Part shown: in pieces, positions 8,579 to 16,458 of the stretch
Numbering within the stretch: the stretch's first letter is position 1
How the letters are laid out: every line of letters begins with the position of its first letter
Source: Alishewanella longhuensis
GTDB lineage: Bacteria; Pseudomonadota; Gammaproteobacteria; Enterobacterales; Alteromonadaceae
DNA length: 64,000 bases
Direction: 5' to 3'
NCBI RefSeq assembly: GCF_014653435.1
Contig: NZ_BNAO01000007.1
Span: forward strand, 140,392-204,391
Made by a program: the position numbers and the translations under genes
Notes under the pieces: model-generated
What the model saw: the letters and a program-made list of their open reading frames with translations, nothing else
Told to the model about the DNA's origin: nothing
Databases searched by the model: none

Positions 8579-9874
8579 TTATAAACCAAACAACGCCGGT
8601 AAAAACTCGCTGATTGCCGGAATATAAGTCACCAGCATCAGTACCACGAACATCGCCAGATAAAGCGGCATCATAGGTTTAATAATGGCTTCAATGCGGG
8701 TTTTGGCGATGGCACAGCTAACGAAAAGCACACTCCCTACCGGAGGGGACACCAAACCAATCGACAGATTCAGCACCATCATAATACCAAAGTGCAACGG
8801 ACTCATACCGAGCTCGACTGCCACCGGCAAAAAGATTGGGGTAAAAATTAATACTGCCGGTGTCATATCCATAAAGGCACCCACCAACAGTAAAATCAGG
8901 TTAATCATTAGCAAAATCAGCAAAGGGTTTTCGCTTAGGGTCAACATAGCCGCACTAATGGTTTGCGGTATTTGCTCGTAAGACAAAATCCACGACATGG
9001 CGGATGAGGTGGCAATGAGCGCCAGCACTATCGCCGTGGTTTCAGCCGCTTTCATCATAATGCCGGAAAGCTCAGTCACTTTAACTTCGCGATAAATGCC
9101 CACCGCCAGGATCAGCGAATAGACCACAGCGATCGCGCCAGCCTCCGTTGCCGTAAAAATGCCGCCAATAATGCCGCCAATCACTAAAAAAATCATAAAC
9201 AGGCTGGGTAGTGCCGCCGCCACTTTTTGCACCACCAGTTTCAATGGCAAACGGGCGCCAACCGGATAGCCTTTGATTTTGGCATAACCGGCACACACGG
9301 TCATTAAGGCCACGCCCAGCAGAATACCGGGTAAATAACCGGCCACAAAGAGCGCAGCGATAGAGACACCACCACTGGCAATGGCATAGACAATTAAAAT
9401 ATTACTCGGTGGTATTAACATGCCGGTAGTGGCAGCGGCAGCCGTTACCGCTGCGCTGTAATTGACATCGTAGCCCTGCTTTTTCATTTCGGGCAGCATA
9501 AAGCTACCAATGGCGGAGGTCGCGGCAACGGCAGAGCCGGAGATGGCGCCAAAAAACATACAGGAGACCACATTCACCAGTGCCAAACCACCCGGCAACA
9601 TGCCAATTAACGCCATAGCACATTCAATTAGCCGTTTGGCAATACCGCCCCGCCCCATAATCAGCCCGGATAAAATAAAGAACGGAATAGCCAGCAAAGC
9701 GAAACTATTGATGCCCCCCGCCATGCGCTGCGCCATAGTGGTCACTGCCGGCACAAAGTCGATGCTAACTAACATGGTGGCCAAGGTCGCTAAACCAATA
9801 GAAAAAGTGATAGGGACATTGAGCATTAGCAAGCCAAAGAACACCACTAATAACACAAGAATTGATATTTCCAT
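8579..9874 (-). CDS. dctM: TRAP transporter large permease
   Basis: A 431-residue DctM/SiaM-type large membrane subunit of a tripartite ATP-independent periplasmic transporter, with about 12 hydrophobic segments and typical blocks such as PFFILSGLIMGRGGIAKRLI and AAAATTGMLIPPSNILIVYA. It forms the ion-coupled channel with DctQ. Its ATG overlaps the stop of dctQ (TAATG). With dctP it probably imports galacturonate or (unsaturated) oligogalacturonate products; the substrate is inferred from the neighbouring kdu genes. Confidence 0.94.
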   Translation of the reverse strand: MEISILVLLVVFFGLLMLNVPITFSIGLATLATMLVSIDFVPAVTTMAQRMAGGINSFALLAIPFFILSGLIMGRGGIAKRLIECAMALIGMLPGGLALVNVVSCMFFGAISGSAVAATSAIGSFMLPEMKKQGYDVNYSAAVTAAAATTGMLIPPSNILIVYAIASGGVSIAALFVAGYLPGILLGVALMTVCAGYAKIKGYPVGARLPLKLVVQKVAAALPSLFMIFLVIGGIIGGIFTATEAGAIAVVYSLILAVGIYREVKVTELSGIMMKAAETTAIVLALIATSSAMSWILSYEQIPQTISAAMLTLSENPLLILLMINLILLLVGAFMDMTPAVLIFTPIFLPVAVELGMSPLHFGIMMVLNLSIGLVSPPVGSVLFVSCAIAKTRIEAIIKPMMPLYLAMFVVLMLVTYIPAISEFLPALFGL

Positions 9875-10374
9875 TAGTGTAGCCCCTCAACTGTTGGCAT
9901 TGTCTGATCGGTACTTAAGTAATACAGCTGACAGCAACCATAGAACGCAATAAGGCTGCCAGAGAACGGAATAATCATGTAGATGTAGGCCATGCGGATA
10001 TTAAGCGCGGCCGACATCTGATTAAGCTCATAGGTTAAAGCCACCAGATTACCACCGCCAATCACCATTACCGCGACAGCAAAGACGACAACGGCGCTAC
10101 TCACTAGCATGGCCAAACGCTGCCGATTGCGCGTATTAAAACGTTGCGTCACAATATCCAAACCCAAATGCACGCCGGTACGATAGGCCAGTGCTGCCCC
10201 TAACATGCCAATCCAAATCAGCAAGCAACGGGAGAGCTCTTCGGTAATAGAACTTGGGGTATTGAGCAGATAACGCGACACCACCTGCCAGCCCACAACC
10301 AGCACTATGCTTAACATTAAGCTGGCGAGGGTCCATTTTAAAGCACTGTCGATACGGCTAATCAGCTTATTCAT
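9874..10374 (-). CDS. dctQ: TRAP transporter small permease
   Basis: A 166-residue DctQ-type small permease with four predicted membrane helices and the family segments TEELSRCLLIWIGMLGAALA and GVHLGLDI. The start at 10374 (MNKLISR) is chosen because AGGAG lies 7 bases upstream. It overlaps the end of dctP by 8 bases. It is translationally coupled on both sides within dctP-dctQ-dctM. Confidence 0.92.
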   Translation of the reverse strand: MNKLISRIDSALKWTLASLMLSIVLVVGWQVVSRYLLNTPSSITEELSRCLLIWIGMLGAALAYRTGVHLGLDIVTQRFNTRNRQRLAMLVSSAVVVFAVAVMVIGGGNLVALTYELNQMSAALNIRMAYIYMIIPFSGSLIAFYGCCQLYYLSTDQTMPTVEGLH

Positions 10375-11398
10375 TGATAGGCTCCTGCGGCTTGGCTGTG
10401 GTTGCACTTAGCTCGGCAATACCTTGTAGCAAAGGGCCAATTTGCGTTTGCAGCATTTGCTGATAAAAGGGCGCAACCGCCAGGCGAAACGGCGCTTTAT
10501 CGGGATAGATCACTGTTACACCCGCCGCCTTTACCGCTGCCAGGGCTTCTTCCGAGGCTTGATGCCAGGCGGCTTTTTGATAGGCAATCGAATCGTTGGC
10601 GGCTTGTTGTACCCACTGCTGCTGCTGTGGCGTTAAATCTTGCCAAACATTCAGGCTCATTATCAGTACATCAGGTACAGCGGTATGTTCATCCAGCGAG
10701 AAGTATTTGCTCAGCTCATAATGGCGGGATAAATAGAAACTGGGTGGGTTATTTTCCGCGCCATCCACCACGCCTTGCTGAATGGCGGTATAGAGCTCCC
10801 CCCAGTCAATAGGGGTAGCAGCGCCGCCCAGCGCCTCAACCATCCGCACCGCGGTTTGGCTATTAAGCACCCGGAATTTTTTGCCACGTAAATCTGCCGG
10901 GGTGTCGATGCGGGTATTGCTGGAATAAAAACTGCGACTGCCGGCGTCATAGTAGCCCAGACCAAACAGGCGTGCCGTTTGGATCTCTTTTAACAGCCCT
11001 TGGCCAATGTCACTATCCAGCACCCGCCAAAAATGTTCGTTATCATCAAAAATGTATGGCACGCTAAACACTTGCATTGCCGGTACAAAACCTTCCAGCG
11101 GACTGGCCGACACCTTGGTCATCGCCAGGCTACCAATTTGTAACAGCTCTACCAGCTCGCGTTCGTTACCAAGTTGGCCACCACTGTAAATTTCGATGCG
11201 CATGCTACCGTCAGAATAATGGGCTAAGCGCTCGCCCATCAAGGCCATGGCTTTATGCACCACATGTTCCTGATCTAGTGTGTGCGCTAATCGAAGGACT
11301 TTAACATCCTGTTCAACCTGGCAGCCACTGAGTAAAGTAAGGCTTAACCCAAGCAGCATAGCGCCGACGGCCGACCAGCGGTTTCGTTGTTGTTTCAT
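10367..11398 (-). CDS. dctP: TRAP solute-binding protein, DctP-type, predicted lipoprotein
   Basis: A 343-residue DctP-family extracytoplasmic binding protein. The leader ends in the lipobox LLSGC with Cys26, so it is probably membrane-tethered rather than soluble. Typical blocks are LRLAHTLDQEHVVHKAM, GGQLGNERELVELLQIGSLA and the segment LRGKKFRVLNSQTAVRMVEA, which carries the conserved carboxylate-binding Arg of the family. It captures an acidic sugar for DctQM; its place between kduI and the permeases points to a uronate ligand. Confidence 0.93.
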   Translation of the reverse strand: MKQQRNRWSAVGAMLLGLSLTLLSGCQVEQDVKVLRLAHTLDQEHVVHKAMALMGERLAHYSDGSMRIEIYSGGQLGNERELVELLQIGSLAMTKVSASPLEGFVPAMQVFSVPYIFDDNEHFWRVLDSDIGQGLLKEIQTARLFGLGYYDAGSRSFYSSNTRIDTPADLRGKKFRVLNSQTAVRMVEALGGAATPIDWGELYTAIQQGVVDGAENNPPSFYLSRHYELSKYFSLDEHTAVPDVLIMSLNVWQDLTPQQQQWVQQAANDSIAYQKAAWHQASEEALAAVKAAGVTVIYPDKAPFRLAVAPFYQQMLQTQIGPLLQGIAELSATTAKPQEPINE

Positions 11399-11475
11399 AT
11401 TGTTACCCTGTTAATAGTCTTTGCAATTGCCGCCGGTTTTATTCTCTGTAAAGCTCAGCGACACAAGACGGTTAG

Positions 11476-12318
11476 CTAGCGCATCGCGCTGGCTGGGAAT
11501 TTATCCATATCATGATAATCCAGGTTCTCACCTGCCATGCCCCAGATAAAAGCATAATTACTGGTGCCGCAACCACTGTGAATAGACCAGGCCGGCGAAA
11601 CCACTGCTTGCTCATTCGCCACCCAAATATGCCGGGTTTGTTGCGGCTGCCCCATAAAATGGCAAACCCCCTGCTCTTCGGCCAAATCAAAATAAAAATA
11701 AGCTTCCATCCGGCGATCATGCTGATGCGCTGGCATGGTATTCCACACACTACCCGGCTTAAGTACCGTTAACCCCATCTGTAACTGGCAGGTTTCAACC
11801 ACGTCGTTAATCATCAGCTGGTGAATGGCACGCTCATTGGAGGTGGCTTGCGAGCCCATTTGCAACACGGTGCATTTGTCCATCGTCAAATGCTTGGTAG
11901 GATAGCTATGATGCGCCGGGGCAGAGTTGAGATAAAATTTAGCAGGGGTGGCACTATCGCTGCTTTGAAAGCTGACATCCATTGCTCCCATGCCGATATA
12001 AAGCGCTTCTTTGTTGTGTAGCACATAGTCTTTGCCATCAACTGATACGGTGCCGCTGCCACCGACGTTAATAACCCCCAGCTCGCGGCGCTGTAAAAAG
12101 TACTCAGCTTTAAGCGCTTCAACAGTTGCAAGCTTTATCGCAGCTTGCACTGGTACAGCACTACCAACAATCACCCGTTCATAATGGGTGTAGCAAAGCA
12201 CCAGCTTGTCGGCTTGCATTAAGTTCTCGACCAGAAAATGCTGACGTAATTGTTCGGTATCATATTTTTTAACGTCATCCGGATGTGTGGGATAACGGCT
12301 TTCGTAAATAACGGTCAT
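11476..12318 (-). CDS. kduI: 5-keto-4-deoxyuronate isomerase
   Basis: KduI of 280 residues (E. coli 278), a cupin-fold zinc enzyme converting 4-deoxy-L-threo-5-hexosulose uronate to 3-deoxy-D-glycero-2,5-hexodiulosonate. The metal-binding cluster is visible in PAHQHDRRMEAYFYF near residue 198, with the last His in SPAWSIHSGCGTSNYAFIWG near 245. It lies between dctP and kduD on the same strand. It handles the spontaneous product of unsaturated galacturonate released by GH105 activity. Confidence 0.96.
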   Translation of the reverse strand: MTVIYESRYPTHPDDVKKYDTEQLRQHFLVENLMQADKLVLCYTHYERVIVGSAVPVQAAIKLATVEALKAEYFLQRRELGVINVGGSGTVSVDGKDYVLHNKEALYIGMGAMDVSFQSSDSATPAKFYLNSAPAHHSYPTKHLTMDKCTVLQMGSQATSNERAIHQLMINDVVETCQLQMGLTVLKPGSVWNTMPAHQHDRRMEAYFYFDLAEEQGVCHFMGQPQQTRHIWVANEQAVVSPAWSIHSGCGTSNYAFIWGMAGENLDYHDMDKFPASAMR

Positions 12319-12372
12319 AGTGCAGTCCTTAAAAGTATTCTGAATTTGTGATAAATGCTGTCAGTTAGTTTA

Positions 12373-13131
12373 TTAACGGGCTAACCAGCCGCCATCAACC
12401 GCCAATACATGGCCGTTCACGTAATCACTGGCCGGGGAGGCTAAAAACACCGCAGCACCGGCCAAATCCTCTGGCTCGCCCCAGCGGTTTGCCGGGATCC
12501 GGGCTAGAATGGCACTGTTGCGCTGTTCATCCGCTTGCAGTGCCGCTGTGTTGTCGGTACGGAAATAACCTGGGGCAATGGCGTTAATCTGAATATTATG
12601 CTGCGCCCATTCATTGGCCAGGGCTTTGGTCACACCGGCAATGGCATGTTTACTGGCGGTATAAGCCGGTACAGTAATACCGCCGCTGTATGACAGCATC
12701 GAAGCGATATTAATAATTTTACCACTACGGCGTTTAATCATTTCGGCGCCTAACAGTTGCGCTAATAAAAAGGCCGCATCCAAATTTACTGCAATCACTT
12801 TGCGCCATTCCGCCATGGGGAACTCATGCGCCGGCGCCCGAAAAATAGTGCCCCCGCAATTGACCAAAATATCGACACTTCCCAGCTGTAACGCTTGGCT
12901 AGCGAGTTGCCGGACAGAATGTTCATCTGCCAGATCAGCGACCAACTCTTGCGCCGTACCACCGGCAGCGACAATGCTGTCGACCGTGGCTTGTGCGCCG
13001 CCAGCACGCGAGCAGGAACAAAGCACCCGAGCGCCTTTGGCAGCCAAGGCGATTGCTATTGCTTTACCGAGTCCCCGGCTGGCACCGGTAACCAGCGCAG
13101 TTTTACCCGCTACTGAAAATAAATCTGTCAT
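12373..13131 (-). CDS. kduD: 2-deoxy-D-gluconate 3-dehydrogenase (KduD)
   Basis: A 252-residue short-chain dehydrogenase that reduces 3-deoxy-D-glycero-2,5-hexodiulosonate to 2-keto-3-deoxygluconate, which then joins the UxaA product. The nucleotide-binding motif TGASRGLGKAIA is near residue 15. The catalytic Ser lies in NIASMLSYSGG and the Y-x3-K in YTASK near residue 158. The C-terminus matches the VLAVDGGW ending of KduD. AAGGAG precedes the ATG. It is the first gene of the minus-strand kdu-TRAP operon, facing the TonB receptor gene. Confidence 0.95.
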   Translation of the reverse strand: MTDLFSVAGKTALVTGASRGLGKAIAIALAAKGARVLCSCSRAGGAQATVDSIVAAGGTAQELVADLADEHSVRQLASQALQLGSVDILVNCGGTIFRAPAHEFPMAEWRKVIAVNLDAAFLLAQLLGAEMIKRRSGKIINIASMLSYSGGITVPAYTASKHAIAGVTKALANEWAQHNIQINAIAPGYFRTDNTAALQADEQRNSAILARIPANRWGEPEDLAGAAVFLASPASDYVNGHVLAVDGGWLAR

Positions 13132-13212
13132 TTTTTACTCCTTTTCGCCGCTGTCACTGGCATTTTTTGTTGCCACAAGCTCTGCGTTAATCGGTTAAGC
13201 CACTATTAACAT

Positions 13213-13229
13213 TGTTCAAATATGGAACA
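13213..13229. promoter_or_regulatory. Candidate IclR/KdgR-type operator upstream of kduD
   Basis: TGTTCAAATATGGAACA is an inverted repeat with five-base arms TGTTC/GAACA around an AT-rich centre. It lies 82-98 bases before the kduD start in the 414-base divergent spacer between kduD and the TonB receptor. IclR-family proteins bind interrupted palindromes of about this length. Assignment to the regulator at 7780-8556 is inference. Confidence 0.45.
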
Positions 13230-13362
13230 GAGGCAATTTTTAAAAACCCATCAAAACTATTTAATTCAGCAACTTATTAAAGTTTTACTACTTTCAGCCC
13301 TATCAATTAGTGATTTAATTTACATCATTAATTGACAGAATTTAGTACTTGGTGTTAGCTTT

Positions 13363-13378
13363 TTGCCATCGGTGGCAC
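13363..13378. promoter_or_regulatory. LacI-family operator 1, TonB receptor promoter
   Basis: TTGCCATCGGTGGCAC matches the perfect polygalacturonase operator at 14 of 16 positions. It is centred exactly 33 bp from the site at 13396-13411, the same spacing as the polygalacturonase pair. Confidence 0.75.
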
Positions 13379-13395
13379 AAAATTGCAAGCTTTTT

Positions 13396-13425
13396 TTGCC
13401 ACCGGTAGACAAAACAGCCTATACA
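13396..13425 (+). promoter_or_regulatory. TonB receptor promoter overlapped by LacI-family operator 2
   Basis: The operator TTGCCACCGGTAGACA (13396-13411) keeps a perfect left half-site. Its TTGCCA doubles as a -35, with a TATACA -10 at 13420-13425 after an 18-base spacer. The remainder of the 414-base spacer 13132-13545 is AT-rich, with no further gene seen. Confidence 0.65.
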
Positions 13426-13545
13426 ATAACGACATAACAATGTCGCCGAATTATCGACAGGGGAGCAGACAAGTTGCTCCTGACAAAGACGAAAATAGCC
13501 AGCATCAATTGGCAACAGACAAACACTCAGGACAAGGTGGACAAC

Positions 13546-16326
13546 ATGGCAAACCGCAGAATTTCGAACAGTGCAAACAGCACCTTTCGCCCCTCCAAAC
13601 TATGCCGGGCTTTAACCCTGGCAGGTTTGGCCACGCTGCTAAGCACGCAGGCCCTGGCGCAAGCTCAGCCAACAGAGCAAACCGAACAACAAAAAGCTGA
13701 AGAACAGATTGAAGTTATCTCTGTTGTCGGCAGTTTCCGTGGCAGCTTAGCCAGCGCCCTTAATCAAAAACGTTTTGAAACCGGCGCTACCGATACCATC
13801 AAAGCAGAGGATATCGCAGACTTCCCTGATTTAAACCTAGCGGAGTCTCTGCAACGTATTCCGGGTGTGGCCATTAGCCGGGTAGCAGGTGAAGGACGGC
13901 AAATTTCGGTCCGGGGTTTAGGCCCAGATTTTACCCGGGTACGCATTAACGGTATGGAAGCGCAATCGACCAGTGGGGGTACTGATGCCATTGGCGGTGC
14001 CAACCGTGGCCGAGGTTTTGACTTTAACACCTTCTCATCAGATTTATTTAGCGAGCTAACGGTACGTAAAACTGCCTCTGCCAATGTCGAAGAAGGTTCA
14101 TTAGGCGCTACCGTTGATTTACGTACTGCCCGCCCCTTTGATTATGATGCACTAACCTTTGCTGCCAACGTACAAGCTGGCTATAACGATAAGTCAGAAG
14201 AGATCGATCCGAAAGGCTCTTTTTTATTCAGCAATATTAACGAAGATGGCACCTTTGGTTACTTAATCTCTGCCGCTTTCTCTGAACGTAATATTCAGGA
14301 TGAAGGCTTCTCAACGGTACGCTGGAATAATGTCAACGATTTTGGCAGCTATCGCGGTGCGACCTCTGGCCCGGAGTTAGACGCCATTAACGAAGGTTTT
14401 CGCCCTCGTTTACCGCGTTACGACTCTTACATTCATAATGTAAAACGCACTGGTTTAGCCACAGCGTTAGAGTACCGACCAAGCCAGGAAACCCGTTTTA
14501 ATCTAGATATTTTATACTCAAAAGACGATTCCACCCGTCAGGAAGCCTTTATGCAAGGCATTCTGAACGGTAATGGCCAAACCGGTCCAATGAATGTATT
14601 GGATTACGAAATTGATAATACCAATACCGTTACTTATGCCTCTTTTGAAAACGCGCTGATCCGTAACGAGTTACGCTACGATGAACTTTCTACCGACTTC
14701 TTACAGTTCACCCTAAGTGGTCAGCATCAACTTACTGATAACCTAAAAATCGATGCGATGGTTGGCCGGGCGAAATCTGAATTTGATAACCCGATTCAAA
14801 CCACGGTTGTTATGGAAAAAGGCGGGCAGAACTTTAGCTACGATTACCGCGGCAGCAAGCGCGGCAATCCAGAACTGTTATTTGGTGCTGGTGTATTTGA
14901 CCCTAACGGCTGGACCACCAACAGCGTGCGTTTGCGCCCACTGGGTGCTGAGAATACCTTTGATAACGCGGCAGTTAATGTCGAATATATCCTTACCGAC
15001 GCCCTAACCCTGCGCAGCGGCTTACACTATAAGAAGTTTGAGTTTGAAACCCGCGAAGCGCGCCGGCAATCTGAAAATGCGGCAGGTGTAGTGATGAGCC
15101 CGGATTTAATTAGGCAATACAGTGCCGGCGTAGGCCCCTATGCTAACTGGTTAGTACCAGACTTAGCCGCTATCGATGCCCGCTATAATATTTATAGCAA
15201 TACTGGCGCCTTTGCTGTCAGCACCGATTTTCGGCGGGTAGATAACTACTCTGCCGAAGAGAAGACGGTAGGCGCTTATATTCAGTTAGCGTTTGACACT
15301 GAGTTTGGCGATACCGGTTTCCGTGGTGATATTGGTGGTCGTTTTATTAAAACGGATCAATCATCTACCGCTTGGGCTACTTTAGGTGGCACGCAGCAGC
15401 TGATTACTGCAGATCACGATTACAACGAGTTTTTGCCATCCCTTAACCTGGTGTTTGAACCGATGGATGACGTGATTATCCGCTTTGGTTACGCGGAAGT
15501 GTTAGCTCGTGCTGGCTTAGGTAGCATTCGCCCGAACGTGTCAGTATCCGTATCTGGCGGGGCCCGTTCTGTTAGCGGTGGTAACCCAACGTTAGAGCCC
15601 ACTAAAGCCAAAACTTATGATCTGGGTTTAGAGCTGTACTTCGACAACGAATCACTGTTAGGTGTAGCGCTATTCCGGAAAAATATCGACAGCTATGTGC
15701 AAGGTTTACGTGAAACCAAACTCTTTACCGACACCGGCTTACCTATTCAAGCCGCTATTGACGCCTGTAATGCGGGTCCGGGCTATGGTACAGATTGTAA
15801 CGAAAACATTGAATGGCAAACCAACACGCCATTAAATGGCCCTGGTGGCAACCTGTACGGCTTTGAAATTCAGTACCAGATGCCATTTAGCTTCTTACCT
15901 GAGTTTTGGAACCGCTTTGGTTTTATCGGTAACTACACCTATGTTAAAGCGCAAATGGACTACATCAACAATACCGGTGTAGTGCTGGCCACCCGCGATT
16001 TACAAGGTTTATCAGAAGCTACCCGCAGTGCGACACTTTACTATGAAGATGATAAGTTCGCAGCACGGGTATCATTAGCGGATCGCTCTAAGTATCTGAC
16101 CAATGCCATTGGTCGTGACAATAACGATATGGAAGGCACCAACGCTACCCGGAATATTGATGCATCGTTATCTTATCAGCTAACCGATAACTGGAAAGTC
16201 ACCTTCGAAGCGCTGAACCTGACAAACGAAGTGGATGATCAGTGGGTTGATTCTAGCGGTAATCGCTTAACTTACTACCATGCGACGGGTCGTCAATACT
16301 ATCTGGGTGCTCAGTATAAGTTCTAA
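13546..16326 (+). CDS. TonB-dependent outer-membrane receptor, carbohydrate type
   Basis: A 926-residue TonB-dependent receptor of the long Caulobacter-type group used for carbohydrate import. A signal peptide ends near ALAQA. A plug domain follows, with DIADFPDLNLAESLQRIPGV and ISVRGLGPDFTRVRINGMEA, then a beta-barrel ending in the aromatic terminus YYLGAQYKF. ATG at 13546 (MANRRIS) is chosen because AAGGTGG lies 5 bases upstream; a longer frame from 13474 lacks such a site. It starts the plus-strand pectin operon and probably brings oligogalacturonides across the outer membrane. Two LacI-type operators precede it. Confidence 0.93.
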   Translation: MANRRISNSANSTFRPSKLCRALTLAGLATLLSTQALAQAQPTEQTEQQKAEEQIEVISVVGSFRGSLASALNQKRFETGATDTIKAEDIADFPDLNLAESLQRIPGVAISRVAGEGRQISVRGLGPDFTRVRINGMEAQSTSGGTDAIGGANRGRGFDFNTFSSDLFSELTVRKTASANVEEGSLGATVDLRTARPFDYDALTFAANVQAGYNDKSEEIDPKGSFLFSNINEDGTFGYLISAAFSERNIQDEGFSTVRWNNVNDFGSYRGATSGPELDAINEGFRPRLPRYDSYIHNVKRTGLATALEYRPSQETRFNLDILYSKDDSTRQEAFMQGILNGNGQTGPMNVLDYEIDNTNTVTYASFENALIRNELRYDELSTDFLQFTLSGQHQLTDNLKIDAMVGRAKSEFDNPIQTTVVMEKGGQNFSYDYRGSKRGNPELLFGAGVFDPNGWTTNSVRLRPLGAENTFDNAAVNVEYILTDALTLRSGLHYKKFEFETREARRQSENAAGVVMSPDLIRQYSAGVGPYANWLVPDLAAIDARYNIYSNTGAFAVSTDFRRVDNYSAEEKTVGAYIQLAFDTEFGDTGFRGDIGGRFIKTDQSSTAWATLGGTQQLITADHDYNEFLPSLNLVFEPMDDVIIRFGYAEVLARAGLGSIRPNVSVSVSGGARSVSGGNPTLEPTKAKTYDLGLELYFDNESLLGVALFRKNIDSYVQGLRETKLFTDTGLPIQAAIDACNAGPGYGTDCNENIEWQTNTPLNGPGGNLYGFEIQYQMPFSFLPEFWNRFGFIGNYTYVKAQMDYINNTGVVLATRDLQGLSEATRSATLYYEDDKFAARVSLADRSKYLTNAIGRDNNDMEGTNATRNIDASLSYQLTDNWKVTFEALNLTNEVDDQWVDSSGNRLTYYHATGRQYYLGAQYKF

Positions 16327-16335
16327 GCATGTATA

Positions 16336-16361
16336 GCGGCTAAAGGTGATACTTTGGCCGC
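16336..16361 (+). terminator. Hairpin after the TonB receptor gene
   Basis: A 10-bp stem (one wobble pair) with a 6-base loop starts 10 bases after the receptor stop codon. Only a short broken T-rich stretch follows, so it may attenuate rather than stop transcription into the GH105 gene. Confidence 0.45.
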
Positions 16362-16458
16362 CTTTCTATCCGTCATTTTTAAATGATTCTACTATCGCGT
16401 GCCACGGAAGGTCCGATTTTTCGGCAGGGATCACTGAATTAAAAACAGGGTTATTATT

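Noticed and set aside
11427..11442. TTGCCGCCGGTTTTAT before dctP as another LacI-type operator
   Set aside because: Only the left half-site fits; the right half has several mismatches and no partner 33 bp away. The gene is probably read from the kduD promoter.
13474..13545. Longer start for the TonB receptor at ATG 13474
   Set aside because: No ribosome site there, and the signal peptide and AAGGTGG site fit ATG 13546.
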